Positions 25,054-36,295 of a DNA stretch of 64,000 nt are shown here, piece after piece. A program made the position numbers and the translations under genes. The notes under the pieces were generated by a model. The model searched no databases, was not told the origin of the DNA, and was given only the letters and a program-made list of their open reading frames with translations. How positions within the stretch are numbered: position 1 is the first letter of the stretch; the number at the start of each line of letters is the position of its first letter. The DNA is from Flaccisagitta enflata. Lineage: Eukaryota > Chaetognatha > Sagittoidea > Aphragmophora. The stretch is from contig OZ231126.1 of NCBI GenBank assembly GCA_965153355.1, positions 84,568,001 through 84,632,000 of the forward strand, given 5' to 3'.

Positions 25054-25290
25054 TTTTTAGTGGCGTGCTACGCGACTCTACACCCCGCTATGTCGGTCCG
25101 TCGGTGCGTCGGTCGGTTGGTTGGTTGGTCGGTCGGTCGGTCTGCCCACTTTTCCGCAACTGATGGCCGTGTCTGCAACCTTGTTTAACTTATTCTTCGG
25201 TTTCCTGGCCAGATGCCCTAGTGACCTTCTTCAGCACTGCTCCCTGCCACCGCGCGCAGCTGGGGTAGCCGTGTATCCGCTCGTTTTCTA
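25054..25290 (-). mobile_element. Hairpin element, AGTCGC class, with two 5' ends (nested or rearranged)
   Basis: Hairpin AGTGGCGTGCTACGCGACT (25059-25077), CTACACCCCGC and a GGTCGGTTGGTTGG run are followed by one end block (CCGCAACTGATGGCCGTG, CCTTGTTT, to about 25186). A second block follows (GGTAGCCGTGTATCCGC, to about 25290). The first belongs to the AGTTGC class, suggesting one copy sits inside or recombined with another. Confidence 0.6.
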
Positions 25291-25489
25291 CATCTATCAG
25301 TTATCTACCTGAACCGTGATTCTGCCTTCCTCTGTTCATTCTTAAGAATATCAACTATCACTATCGAACTATCAGTCAGTCACCATACTGGTTTTGTACA
25401 TAGCAAAATGTAAAAGCAAAAATAACAACAACAACAACAAAACTGCTATATATGTAGCAACAACAACCATAACACTGCTGACATAACTA

Positions 25490-25526
25490 AAACAACAACA
25501 ACAACAACAACAGCAACAACAACAGC

Positions 25527-25569
<43 letters not shown>

Positions 25570-25570
25570 C
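25490..25570. repeat. (CAA)n microsatellite
   Basis: CAA units with a few CAG units. Confidence 0.9.
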
Positions 25571-25787
25571 AATGAGTTATCTTTCCCCGAAAATATACCG
25601 CCGGGAAATCTCTTCTTTACATACTTTGAGTTGACCTAAAAAGCCATTTTCCTTTAAAATTGCACACTCAGTCTTTTTTTCAATCTGTACTTTTTCCTCT
25701 TCTCTTATATCTACATTAGGACAGTCTGTCTTTAATGTCTGTCATTTAACACTCTCAACCTTTGACATCATGTGATATATATAACTC

Positions 25788-25913
<126 letters not shown>

Positions 25914-26089
25914 TTTCGATTCATCGCGTCCGCTACCAGACGTTCGCGTCTTGTCAATCATTGCTTCAGACTTTCCTATCTCTATGCTGCATTAATCATG
26001 CAGTATATATAATATGTGTATTTATGTCAGCTCCTGTCATTTTACAAATGAAAACAGTTTGCCATTGAGTTGATGAATCAGTACTTACC

Positions 26090-26525
26090 GTTTTGAACAC
26101 ATTGCAATATTGGGGCTGTCTGCCATTGAGTTAATTGAGTCAATTTTAATTGAGTCAATTCATTCAATGCGATAACAGTGAGTCTTATTTTAGTAACTCA
26201 TTGGCAGACAGCCCCCATTTGATACTTACTGTTATTGAACAAATGGGGATTGTCTGCCATTGAGTTAATGAATTGTTCCTATCCGTCATTGTACAAATTG
26301 GGGCTGTCTGTCAATGAGTTAATGAAATAAGACTCCAATGAGTTAATGAAATAAGACTCACTGTTATCGTACAAATGGGGGCTCTCTGCCAATGAGTTAA
26401 TGAAATAAGACTCAGAATTGATAGTTACTGTTATTGTAAAAATGGGGGCTATCTGCCAACGAGTTAATGAATTGACACTTACTGTTATTGTACAAATGGG
26501 GGCTGTCCGCCAGAGAGAGTCCACT
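26090..26525. repeat. Degenerate tandem repeat, units of about 65 bp
   Basis: At least five diverged units contain GGGGCTGTCTGCCAATGAG, GAGTTAATGAAATAAGACTC and ACTGTTATTGTACAAATGGG, in one orientation after an inverted first pair. No coding sequence is recognised. Confidence 0.7.
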
Positions 26526-26639
26526 CTGATCGAAAATGATCATTGGCGTATCAGAGTTATCAAACGACCGCAAAATCTGAGAAAAGTAAAGTTGTTCACT
26601 TTTAAATTGGGCAAACTAAAACTCCATTCAGGCGGGTAG

Positions 26640-26830
26640 GGGATGTGCAGTGATGCAGAGGCCATTTTAGTCATTGGGCAGGAGCAGTGATGCGAAACAC
26701 TGCTCACGAAGACCGAAAAAGAACAAAAAGTGGTATGGTCTGACTGACGGACAAATCAACCAACGAACCGACAGACCAACATAGCAGGTTACAGTATCGC
26801 GTGCACGCAATTGGCTGTGCACTTTTACCT
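26640..26830 (+). mobile_element. Hairpin-element remnant, AGTCGC class
   Basis: It contains GGGCAGGAGCAGTGATGCG, GACTGACGGACAAATCAACC-type repeats and a decayed hairpin (GTATCGCGTGCACGC). Confidence 0.5.
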
Positions 26831-26889
26831 TTACTCCCGCCTGCCGGCCTGCAACGCGGGCTGCAGCTTGCGTAACCGATGAATCTGCT

Positions 26890-26945
26890 TTTTAGTCGCG
26901 CACACACGACTCTACTACACCTTGCTGTGTCGGTCGTTCTTAATG
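26890..26945 (-). mobile_element. Hairpin-element 3' fragment, AGTCGC class
   Basis: TTTTTAGTCGCGCACACACG and ACTCTACTACACC are followed by GTGTCGGTCG. The rest is missing. Confidence 0.6.
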
Positions 26946-27048
26946 GTTTTAGTTTCACTGACAATATGAGGACCCCTCAGTGGTTAAGAAAATGGCTATA
27001 AATCTATCCGTTAATCTGTCTGTCTTCTCATATGAGACTCATACATCT

Positions 27049-27156
<108 letters not shown>

Positions 27157-27503
27157 CAATGCCATTCTGCAATAAGTAGATAACGAATTCATGTCAAAGC
27201 CATTATCTTTCTTTGATAAGGCAAAGTAAGGTTGCTCGGGAACCAAATCATGATAAGAATGTCAACTTCATATATATTCAGTCTGATATTTGATCCAATG
27301 GTTTGATAATTTCTTCTGTAAGTCTGCGGAATTCGGGTTGCTTTTTTGTCTGGGTCTTCGACGTAGATCAAAGAATGGATTTCCTATTAGCGCCTAACAA
27401 GTGGCAGCTGAATCGGAAACATCTACCAAATAGATGTCATGACAAAACTAAGAAAGAGGACATCAAGTATATATTGGACGATTTGTCAGTCAACCTTTTG
27501 AAC

Positions 27504-27539
27504 AACAACGACAACAACAACAACAACAACACCAACATC

Positions 27540-27576
<37 letters not shown>

Positions 27577-27645
27577 GCAGCAGCAGCAGCAACAACAGCA
27601 GCAGCGGCAGCGCGCGACAACGCGTAACAACAACAGCACAACAAC
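27504..27645. repeat. (CAA)n / (CAG)n tract
   Basis: CAA units with CAG blocks near 27577 and 27599. Confidence 0.85.
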
Positions 27646-27819
27646 AGCGATGAAAACAAGCCTCTATCTTTACGAACTAAGAAAAAGTTCTCCTTAGAAA
27701 GCTTTAAGATTTTCGTGAAAAGCGGCATAAAATCGCATCAACCACCGAAGCAATTCTACCACCAACACTCAACAGTATTGAGAACGACAATTTGACCACC
27801 AAGCACTGTCTTCAATGAA

Positions 27820-28145
27820 TAAACAACAACAACAGCAAAAACAACAACAACAGCAACAACAACAACTTTAACAGCAACAACAACAACAGCAACAGCAACA
27901 GCAACAAGCGGCAACAACGCCTTAATAGCGTCGCTGTAGCAACAGCAGCAACAACAACAGCAACAGCAACAGCAACAACAACAGCAACGCGACGGCAACG
28001 ACGACGACGTGGCGACGCGACGGCATGACGACGACAACGGCGGCAGAACGGCGACGGCAACCGCGCCGCTGCCGCCGCCGCCGCAAAAATCAACCGCAAC
28101 AACCACCACCACCACCACCACCACCACAACAACAACAAAAAAAAT
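27820..28145. repeat. (CAA)n/(CAG)n/(CGA)n/(CCA)n compound tract
   Basis: Mixed triplets giving open frames in several registers on both strands. None has non-repeat content that would support a gene. Confidence 0.8.
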
Positions 28146-28149
28146 CCAA

Positions 28150-29325
28150 CCAGAGATCCAGCAATATCAACAGCAACGAGACAGTTCCCCCCCCCCCCAA
28201 AAAAAAACAACACAGTGATATAATCGGACCAAATGCATTGTAAAATGAAGAGGTCCATGCCGTTGTTTCTGTCTTAAATGATGATTCTCCACGGCGTAAA
28301 ATTGTTGATTCCTCACATACACCATTTCAATTGCGTAAATGTCGATCAACCCACTTCCCAGCATCTATTACCAAGCTAGAGGCATTAAGAGTGACCAGAG
28401 CCTTATCTTTCTTATTCAATTAACCTTGACACCTAATTGAGCAACATCGGTTACTGATAACAAGGACAATGTTTCTTATGAAGTCAAGTGCGGTACAAAA
28501 CAGTTAGTTGGCCACTAAGCCGAATTAAAGGCGTTTTTGAGATGAGTTCGGAGAGACATCATATGTATGGTAAATCGCATCAAGAAGCAAGACATCGTTT
28601 TTGTGACATTGTTTTGTCAATGATTTATGGTCTGGCTAAGCAGATCGAAAATTTTGACTGCTTTTTGCCATAAAAAGTATAACAATGGCCAAAAAAAACC
28701 CGGACGCTGTTTTCTCATCAAGGATTGCTCAGTAACTAAGAAAGATAAACCCTTAAAATCCATAATGGTTTCAAAGAGCTTCGAAATATCTTTCATTTGA
28801 GCTCTCACAGAACATTGTAGCTTCAGAACTTTAGAAGTTATGATGCTTTAAAGATAACCACTCAGAAATCTCGAATCTGGAATCAATCTTTTAAGAGTAA
28901 CCAACTTTGAATTAATATAGCTTGTAAACGAAGAAGAATCATGATTTCTGCTTGATTCCATCTTGTAGAGAATTAGAAATACTTCAATTTTACCTTGAAT
29001 TTCATTCCATTTATTTGATTTCTTTATTGTACACAATATGTCAAACAAAAAGTGTCTTATTGTCAGGCACAGTAATTTACTTCCAAGAAAATGGTTGTTG
29101 AATTTCAATCTTATGTCATTTCAAAACGACTTAAGCTAGAAGTTTCTGCTAGGTCTAGATTTATAGAGTTTTTGAAGCTCTTTAAAATGCTCATGGATTT
29201 TAAGTAAAAAGTATGTGCAGTATTCAGTCAATCATGAAAAACTGAGCGTCCGGTTTTTATTTTGGCCACTGTTATGTGTGTGTATTCTCATAAATCGATG
29301 TCTTGCTTCTTAAAGGCGTTCTTAC
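28150..29325. other. M13 intron sequence, no feature recognised
   Basis: AT-rich with no family member and no convincing exon on the minus strand. Confidence 0.4.
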
Positions 29326-29544
29326 CTCGAGGTTGAAAAGCGGAGCGGCGATCATGGACAAAGCGGCTCTCCATTTGGTCACCGAATCCGCGGCGTCGAA
29401 ATCAAACTGTCCCAAAGGTTTGGCCATATCGCGGGCGAGCGTCATTTTGGCCAGGAACTTTTGCACGGCGCCTTTGACGCGCAACGAATCGGATTCGTCT
29501 CGGGCGCACTTCCGGTACATGGCCTTGACTTTGGCCTCCGCCGT
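29326..29544 (-). CDS. M13 metallopeptidase, exon 4
   Basis: This exon has exactly 73 codons, phase 0 at both ends, from a likely acceptor (GACTTGCAG/ACGGCG) to a canonical donor (CTCGAG/GTAAGA). It reads TAEAKVKAMYRKCARDES, then DSLRVKGAVQKFLAKMT and ends VTKWRAALSMIAAPLFNLE. M13 proteins have here a K....YR.C motif (conserved Cys), a helix, a short linker, a W.. .L..... helix and PLF. The usual GGW motif before the last helix is replaced by LGQFDF. The alternative of an upstream acceptor would add a basic Arg-rich stretch and looks less likely. With this acceptor the linker from exon 3 is about five residues shorter than in mammalian relatives. Confidence 0.75.
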
Positions 29545-29754
29545 CTGCAAGTCGTCGTCGACGTCGTTGTTGTAGTCGTGAAGCGGAGGTCGACGACGAA
29601 AACGAAGAGGATGAATACGACGTCGTTGGCGACTTCCGGCGATGGTCACGTCGTCGGATGCTGGGTCTCCTTCGTTTCTTTTGGATATCTTAATAACGAG
29701 AAGCGGAGGAAGGGGGAGGGGGGGTGTTGCAAAGGAGATTTGAACGGAAGATGA

Positions 29755-30022
29755 AACAAGGCCAAGTAGGCCAACGATGCGTCCTCTTTGAATGAATGTT
29801 TTTTTATGAATGAATGTTTTTTTATGAATGAATGTCATTTATGAATGAATGAACAATTTATTGAATGAATTAGTAGATGTATGCTTCTTTTCCTGGGTCT
29901 GGACCACTCTTCTGTTGAAAAAATGCATGAATTCAATGTTTTTAATGAATGCGTTACCCAACCAACCGACAGACCGACCAACGGATAGAGCCTTTTATAG
30001 AGATGCGAGGACGCATCTAAAA
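29755..30022 (+). mobile_element. Hairpin element, AGATGC class, complete
   Basis: AACAAGGCCAAGTAGGCCAA and CGATGCGTCC form the 5' end. AATGAATGTTTTTTTATG units and a CCAACCGACAGACCGACC run form the interior. CCTTTTATAG and the hairpin AGATGCGAGGACGCATCT (30001-30018) with an A-run form the 3' end. Both ends carry GATGCG. Confidence 0.85.
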
Positions 30023-30240
30023 AGTGGAATAGCAGTTGATGTCTAATAGGGTTTTGGTTTGTTTTTTTTTAGTGTGGAGAAATCGTGTGCAAGCGCCATG
30101 ATTTTTTTTCCTGCCACCTGTGCGATATGCTAAAAAATCATTAAAGAGCTAAAAAGGATGATCCCTACCAATGCCTTTAAGGTTTCAAAATCGCGAACAC
30201 ATCTCTCCTCTACCTGGCGCATCCTCACCTCATTGAAATA

Positions 30241-31228
30241 CAGTGGAGCCTCGGTTTAAGGGATTTCTAGAGACTGACTATTTGTGTCTCTTAATTTCAA
30301 AATCCCTTAAATTGAAAATGATTTAGTTCCTGACGGGATATCAGGAAGTATTAAATAATTTCTAAATGAATTCTTTCTTAAAATTAATCCAAAATACAGA
30401 ATTTTCTCAAAATCCATCAAATTTAAGCGATATTTTTAAAAACATGTCTCTTAAATCTGAAGATCCCTTAAATGGAGGTTCCTTAAATAGAAGTTTTTTT
30501 ACATTGGAAAAACCTGAAAAATTTGGGACCTGACAGTATTGTTTCCTATGTTCTTGTATTAAATCTATCCGCTACAAAAATGGTTTTTTTCTCGAAAATT
30601 CCTCCTGACACAGCTTTACAGAGAAAAAGGTATAAAAACCATACTTAAGTTTGGGCTAGATCAATAAGATTTGGTATGCATACTCTGTTTTGCGTCTTCT
30701 AACTACAGTTCAAATCTCATGATGTTACTCCAACGGGAAGATAGGTTTTTGCAATTTTGAAGTTGAAGTATCCAAAATTTCTAATTTTATTTGTCATACG
30801 ACGCCCTGATTGTTTGTTTTTTAATTACGCAAAAATTCTTAAAAACAAAAGGTCACGAAAATTTTTGCATATACTATTTTAATAAATGAGCAGGTTTATC
30901 TGAAAAATTGGGATCAAATTTCCAATATGTCAGGGGAATAAGTTGTCAAAATTCCTGGTGTGAGATCTTTGGCATTAAAATTTGTTGCCATAGGTTTATA
31001 AACATTTATCTTTTTTTCACTGAAACGGCCAAAGAAGCCTTGAAATTTTTTTTGGCATAAGATTACATGGTTAAGGATGTAGACGGTTGTTTCAGCGGGC
31101 CAAAAACTGTTGTTTTGATGCCTATAGTAGTACAAAAATGCCTCGAATAACAATTGGGTTTACTCAGTTCTCCATGTCCTAGGCGGATATCCCTTAAATA
31201 CAGGTGTCCCTAAGGTGGGATTCCACTG
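30241..31228. mobile_element. pogo/Tigger-like non-autonomous element
   Basis: Ends CAGTGGAGCCTCGGTTTAAG and, inverted, CAGTGGAATCCCACCTTAGG. Both have TTTAAGGGAT-type subterminal sequence. The left flank is TA and the right flank TT (decayed TA). The interior has no transposase frame. The right end lies 14 nt past the donor of M13 exon 3. Confidence 0.6.
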
Positions 31229-31242
31229 TTTGTGCTACTGAC

Positions 31243-31360
31243 CGGCTGTTGGAGTAGTTCTTCTATTCTCTTTTCGACGCGACTTCGGAGGAAGATGATG
31301 CCTGTGCCTTTTTGGTTCGTGTTGGGCTGAAAAGTGTTGTTTGACATCCACGCTCCACAA
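31243..31360 (-). CDS. M13 metallopeptidase, exon 3
   Basis: This exon spans acceptor (TTTATCCCAG/TTGTGG) to donor (CAGCCG/GTCAGT). Its first base completes a Ser codon from exon 2, giving DFYEYSCGAWMSNN, then FQPNTNQKGTGIIFLRSRV and EKRIEELLQQP. This is the canonical start of the M13 ectodomain, where PC.DFY.Y(A/S)CGGW is nearly invariant. Here the second Gly is Ala (CGAW). The exon continues with the helix that ends L..LL..P. It ends in phase 0, matching exon 4. The protein is expected to be a type II membrane peptidase with an extracellular domain. Confidence 0.85.
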
Positions 31361-31670
31361 CTGGGATAAATGACGTTACCATAAAAAGCGAAGAACATGG
31401 GAACAAGAGTTAAAGAAAAAAATGACGGCCCAGTGCATGTGCAAGAGAACATCCGTAGCTGTACATTACATAGTATCCTAGGTGCATTTGAAGCATTTTA
31501 TCTTCAACGAGGTAAACTGGCTGTTCAGTGATTACTGGCCGTTGAGTGATTCAGCCGTTAAAAACTCATAGAGATAAAGAAGTAGACAATCAACACACGT
31601 AGTGTAATGTGGCAGTAAGCTAGATTGCCGCTTTAATTTCAGTCTACACGACAAATCTACGTAAACAGAC

Positions 31671-31865
31671 CTGTATTCGTAAAAGTCTTGACAAGGATCT
31701 GCGGTGGTGTTCATGAGAGAACTGATTCTTCGGGCCAATTTGCAGTTGAACTCGAAACAAGCCACGTTAAGCCAAATGATGATGCCTAGAATCACGGCCA
31801 CGGCCACGAGGAACACGACTCCCAACACGATCGCCAACAACCGCCCGCGCCGGTTACGTTTGTAC
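31671..31865 (-). CDS. M13 metallopeptidase, exon 2 (transmembrane anchor)
   Basis: This exon spans acceptor (TTTCAG/GTACAA) to donor (GAATACAG/GTCTGT), 195 bp. It reads YKRNRRGRLLAIVLG, then a hydrophobic helix (VVFLVAVAVILGIIIWL) and CFEFNCKLARRISSLMN with TTADPCQDFYEY. Basic residues before the helix and the Cys-rich segment after it match a type II signal anchor of the neprilysin/ECE family. The two Cys (C....C) and PCQDFY form conserved disulfides in relatives. The first base completes a Gly codon from exon 1 (GG/G) and the last two (AG) a Ser codon in exon 3, so the phases agree on both sides. Confidence 0.88.
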
Positions 31866-31867
31866 CT

Positions 31868-31869
31868 GA

Positions 31870-31921
<52 letters not shown>

Positions 31922-31923
31922 AG
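31868..31923. repeat. (GAAA)n microsatellite serving as exon 2 polypyrimidine tract
   Basis: On the transcribed strand this is (CTTT)n of about 14 units ending directly in CAG at the exon 2 acceptor. Confidence 0.9.
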
Positions 31924-31924
31924 C

Positions 31925-32220
31925 GTAAGGACTAATCTCAATTCACGGCGTCAAGGCCTGTCTTTTACAAAACACGTTGTTCGCAGAAACAGAATAAACA
32001 CACCAACTTCTCAGATGCTTTTGAGTTTTGTCCTTTGAAGCTTTGGAAATGGAAAAGGAAAAAAAATCAATATTAAAAAAGAAACATCGTGTTAAAATCA
32101 ATATTCATGTGAAATCGACAAAGTGCATGATGATATGAGTCGTCCGTTCTCAATATCATTAAAATGCAATTTCACTGCACTCGCATTATCCTCAATTTCG
32201 ATATTGATGTTTTTCCCCCT
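31925..32220. other. M13 intron 1 sequence, nothing recognised
   Basis: AT-rich with no repeat-family match. Confidence 0.4.
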
Positions 32221-32232
32221 TTCTATCTTTTA

Positions 32233-32555
32233 TTTGGGCAGCCAATCCCAAAGCCCATTCTTTGGCCTAAATCCATCTTGAGGCCCAGATCCCTTGATAC
32301 TGGGATTTGGTCCTCAAAGATTGGATTTTGGTCTTGAGGTTAGGATTTGAGCCTCAAGACTGGGATTTGAACCCCAAGGCTGTGATATGGGCCTGGAAGT
32401 GGAAAGGAGAAGAAGAAGGAGAAGAAGAAGGAGAAAATTCCCCTGTGTGAAAGCATAGGTCATCCACCCCTTCAGGGCCGCTGCCCTGCTCCCCCCTCAA
32501 ATTCAACCAAAACCAACTTAAGCAGGGCACGGGTACCGCTGACCATCTAACGCAT
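32233..32555. mobile_element. GCAGGGC-family dispersed element
   Basis: Internal GGGATTTGGTCCTCAAAG/GAGGCCCAGATCCC-type units are followed by GAAGAAGAAGGAGAAAATTC, CCCTGTGTGAAAGC, CAGGGCCGCTGCCCTGCTC and GCAGGGCACGGGTACCGCTG. These match 42.7-43.1 kb and 3.4 kb. Confidence 0.65.
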
Positions 32556-32699
32556 TTGCGACTATTTTGCACTTTGCTTTGATTTGACGTCTCTGTCTGC
32601 CCTCGTATGGATGAGAAAAAATTCAGACCATCTCCATCTCTTTGTCTCTATCTGTCAGTCTTTATCTCTCTCTTTTTCTTTCTGGATTTTTCTCACTTT

Positions 32700-32870
32700 T
32701 GTTTTAGTTGCGGACACACAACTGTGTAAGGGGCTTTGTCCGTCCGTTGGTCCGCTGGTCCGCTGGTCCGCTTTTAGATGATCTTTGTGTATGTTAGTGT
32801 GCGAGAGGTGGGGGTCTTGGAGTGTGGATTGGGGTTGGACTCCCCTGCCTGCCCGTCCGTGACGATATTG
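32700..32870 (-). mobile_element. Hairpin element, AGTTGC class
   Basis: TTTTAG begins the hairpin AGTTGCGGACACACAACT. GTGTAAGGGGCTTTGTCC and (GGTCCGCT)n follow. The other end is decayed (CTGCCCGTCCGTGACG). Confidence 0.65.
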
Positions 32871-33004
<134 letters not shown>

Positions 33005-33599
33005 GGGACATGTCACCATTGTCACCATTTGTGTTGGTGTGTTCAGGAATTGCAAAAAATGCTAAAAACGCCTGTGCCAAAAGTTTGGGTACGGTACATG
33101 GTGTATATAATGAGGGGGAACCATCGGTGGGACTTTTTGTCTAACCATATTAGTGCTCGGATGAGTTTTAGTTGGCCAAAAATGGCCTAAAATGGTCAAA
33201 TTTGACTATGGACCCTCTAACATGAAAGGCAGCTGGTCAAGAATTTTCACCACCAAACATGTTTCTTTTTTGAAAGCTAATGGGGTCAGAATACACTAAG
33301 GTAGGTGGTAGAGTGGATGGGTGGGAGTGGTCACCCATGGGGTGGGGGTAAGGGGGCCAAATTGGCCAAAATTCACCTCCTGATGGAGGTGGTTGTAAAA
33401 AATGGCAAAAATCCAAAAGTTGATTTTTGGCAAGAATAGTGTTAACATAGTGCATTTCAGCCAAAAAATTGATTCATTTTAGAAAATGAACAAAAAATGA
33501 TCAAATCAAAGTGTTGATGGTTGTTGGTAATTTTGGGGTATGAACCATTCAACTACAATTGCTTCTAACTTTTTTATGCTGAGGAGAAAAAAAATATAA

Positions 33600-34250
33600 G
33601 TTGATCTCATCTGAAAGATCTTTCAAAACTCTTTCAGAATCTCACAGATTTCAACTCATTTCGTTTAAAAATGGCAGTACAGTGATCTCCCAAAGTACAG
33701 TAAATATTGATTTCTTGGGCGATAGAACTATTCAACTTTGACTGTTAATGAATTTTGAATACTTTAAAGCATACAAATTTGGTTGGTCTCATCTGAAAGA
33801 TCTTTCAAAACTCTTTCAGAATCTCATGAATTTCAACTCATTTGGGTCAAAAATGGCGGTACAGTGATCTCACAATTTATAGTAAATATTGATTTCCTGG
33901 GCGATAGAACTATTCAACTTTGGCTGTTTATAGATTTTAAATACTTTAAAGCATACAAATTTGGTTGGTCTCATCTGAAAGAGCTTTTAAAACTCTTTTC
34001 AAAGATCTCCTCAATTTCAACTCATTTAGTTATATAAAATGGTGGACGTGATCTCCCAAGTACAGTAAATATTGTTTTTTTTTGGATGATGGAACCATTC
34101 GACTTTGACTGTTAATAATTTGAAACACTTAAAAGCATACACATTTGGTTGATCTCATCTGAAAGATCTTTCAAAACTCTTTCAGAATTTCATGGTTCCA
34201 AAAATGGCGGTGATCTCTCAAAGTACAGTAAATATCCCCCCAAAAAAATA
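33600..34250. repeat. Tandem repeat, units of about 180 bp (left arm)
   Basis: About four units contain CTCATCTGAAAGATCTTTC, AAAACTCTTTCAGAATCTC, TCAACTCATTTGGGTC and ATAGAACTATTCAACTTTG. The same units occur inverted in the right arm at about 35340-35690 and 36300-36640. Confidence 0.8.
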
Positions 34251-34287
34251 TTTTACTGCTTTCTTACTATTTTGTATTCATTCTTAT

Positions 34288-34342
<55 letters not shown>

Positions 34343-34346
34343 TATG

Positions 34347-34391
<45 letters not shown>

Positions 34392-34410
34392 CTATGCGCG
34401 TGTGTGTGTA

Positions 34411-34452
<42 letters not shown>
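34288..34452. repeat. (GT)n microsatellite
   Basis: Imperfect GT array with TATG, TTTG and CGCG interruptions. Confidence 0.95.
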
Positions 34453-34453
<1 letters not shown>

Positions 34454-34725
34454 CTTCTGTGTACAAGACCTTGACATCATCTTGAAGCCGACGTTCAGTT
34501 TTGCAAACATGCGTCTTGTGGTTCCTAAGCACTTGTTCGACCACCAATTCAGCCGCCGACTGAAGCAAATTGCCAGCAAGAAACAAAAACAAAAACAGAC
34601 GTAAGACTTGGCGGTTTGAGGGTGTCTTTGGTCCGTGAAGCGCATGAATCAAACTGAGATCGCCAACATCGCTTGAGAATTCAGGAATTTTATTTTTGGT
34701 CGAATTTGTCAAGCATCCCTTTTTG

Positions 34726-35000
34726 GGCAGTGGCCCCAAAGGGGACGATGTCCTGTAGGACACAGGGGGACTTCTGTCGTTCGCTCGTTCATTCGTTCAT
34801 TCGTTTATTCGTTTATTCGTTCATTCCTTCGTTTGTTCGTTTGTTTGTTTGTTCGTTCGTTCATTTGTTCGTTCATTCGTTCATTCATTCGTTCGTTCAT
34901 TTCTCCGTTTGTTTGTCCCCCTCTACCATCACCTACAGTCACAAACATACTAAGCAGGGCAACAGGTATCGCTGACCACATATTGCCCTTGGGTAGGGTG
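34726..35000. mobile_element. GCAGGGC-family element nested in the foldback
   Basis: GGCAGTGGCCCCAAAGGGG and GATGTCCTGTAGGACACAGG are followed by (GTTCATTC)-type tandem sequence at about 34780-34910. The element closes with AGCAGGGCAACAGGTATCGC and TGACCACATATTGCCC. Confidence 0.65.
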
Positions 35001-35696
35001 TCTGGAGAGGGGGGGTATTTGCAACAAGGTAATGGGGCATAAAAAGGGAGCATATTTTCTTAATTAGGCATGTGTGGAGGTAGAAAATGACTGGTCTTTT
35101 GATTCCTTAGTGTCACAAGAGCTCATTCTTTAAGTATCGCAAATAACCGAAAAAACAGCAAAAATTGCAAATAATCGCGAGATGTAAAAAAAAGATTCAA
35201 AAAATCATAACTCAATGAATAATTGTTGTAGAAGTCAATGTCTCTAACATAGTTGTAAGTTGCCTCTTAGCATACTGTCGTTTTTGGACCAAATCAGCAG
35301 CAACTCATGAGTCATGAGGTACTGTGAGGTTTACAATATCTACTGTACTTTGGAAGATCAGTGTGCCGCTATTTTTTAATCAAATGGTTGAAATTCATAA
35401 GATTGCAGAAAGTTTTGAAAGATCTATCAAATGATACTAACTGCTTTTGTTTGCATCAATTAGCTAAAAAGTTATAGGCAATCAAAGTTGAATGGTTCAA
35501 AAAACAAAACAATATTTACTGTGCTTTGTGAGATCACTGTACTGCCATTTTTGAACCAAATGAGTTGAAATTCATGAGATTCTGAAAGAGTTTTGAAAGC
35601 TCTTTCAGATGAGACCAACCAAATTTGTATGCTTTAAAGTATTTAAAATCTATAAACAGCCAAAGTTGAATGGTTCTATCGCCCAAGAAATCAATA

Positions 35697-36295
35697 ACGC
35701 CTCTCACAAAATTAGGCGAACTGGGATCAGAACGTATACTTAAATCGCGTTTTAAAATTTAAAACATGAGTCCAGGGTAATGATAATATCAAAACATGTT
35801 ATTTCCATGAGGGTTCTACAAAAAAATTCCAAATCATGTCAACTAAGAGCTGAAAATAGCTTGATTAAATCATATCATAAAAATTTTGGGTTTAGTTTAG
35901 CTTCAAATTTGTCGCTAAAACGATTTTATTTGACAAGGGGTTTCAGTGTTTTTCGCAGCTGTCTCTGACTGTATCTTGGTACCCAGAACTCATTTTTTGT
36001 CTGTTAGTGATATAAGAACCTGAGAATGTTTTCTTACATTTTTCATGGTAAAATTCAAGTAGGTTTATGATGTCTCATTATCAAAAATTTCTACGTCAAA
36101 ACCAGTCATAATCTTTCATTGCATTTTTGGCATGACACTTTCTGAGAGCCAGGCACTTTCACAGGCACACAATTATGCCCCAATTTGTAAAAATACTTTA
36201 TTTTAGCTACCTCTGTGTCAAATTTCAGCCCAACGACTCCATTATTTCTATCAATTTTGCTCATTTTGCTAGTTCGTTTAATTATGTGAGAGGTT
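35697..36295. mobile_element. 599-bp MITE with TA target duplication
   Basis: It interrupts a repeat unit of the foldback's right arm. The uninterrupted unit reads ATCAATATTTACTG. The element ends CCTCTCACAAAATTAGGCG and, at the other side, TTTAATTATGTGAGAGG, flanked by TA (35695-35696 and 36296-36297). No transposase frame. A diverged relative lies at about 12650. Confidence 0.75.

Noticed and set aside
27246-27371. Candidate missing M13 exon reading IYVEDPDKKATRIPQ
   Set aside because: It faintly resembles the V.D.KN..... Q segment and an AG lies in suitable phase. But the expected L.LPSRDYY motif and a good donor in the required phase are absent.
29545-29760. Extension of M13 exon 4 upstream into an Arg-rich segment
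   Set aside because: The frame is open, but the segment has no counterpart in the family and a better acceptor (TTGCAG) lies at 29545-29550.
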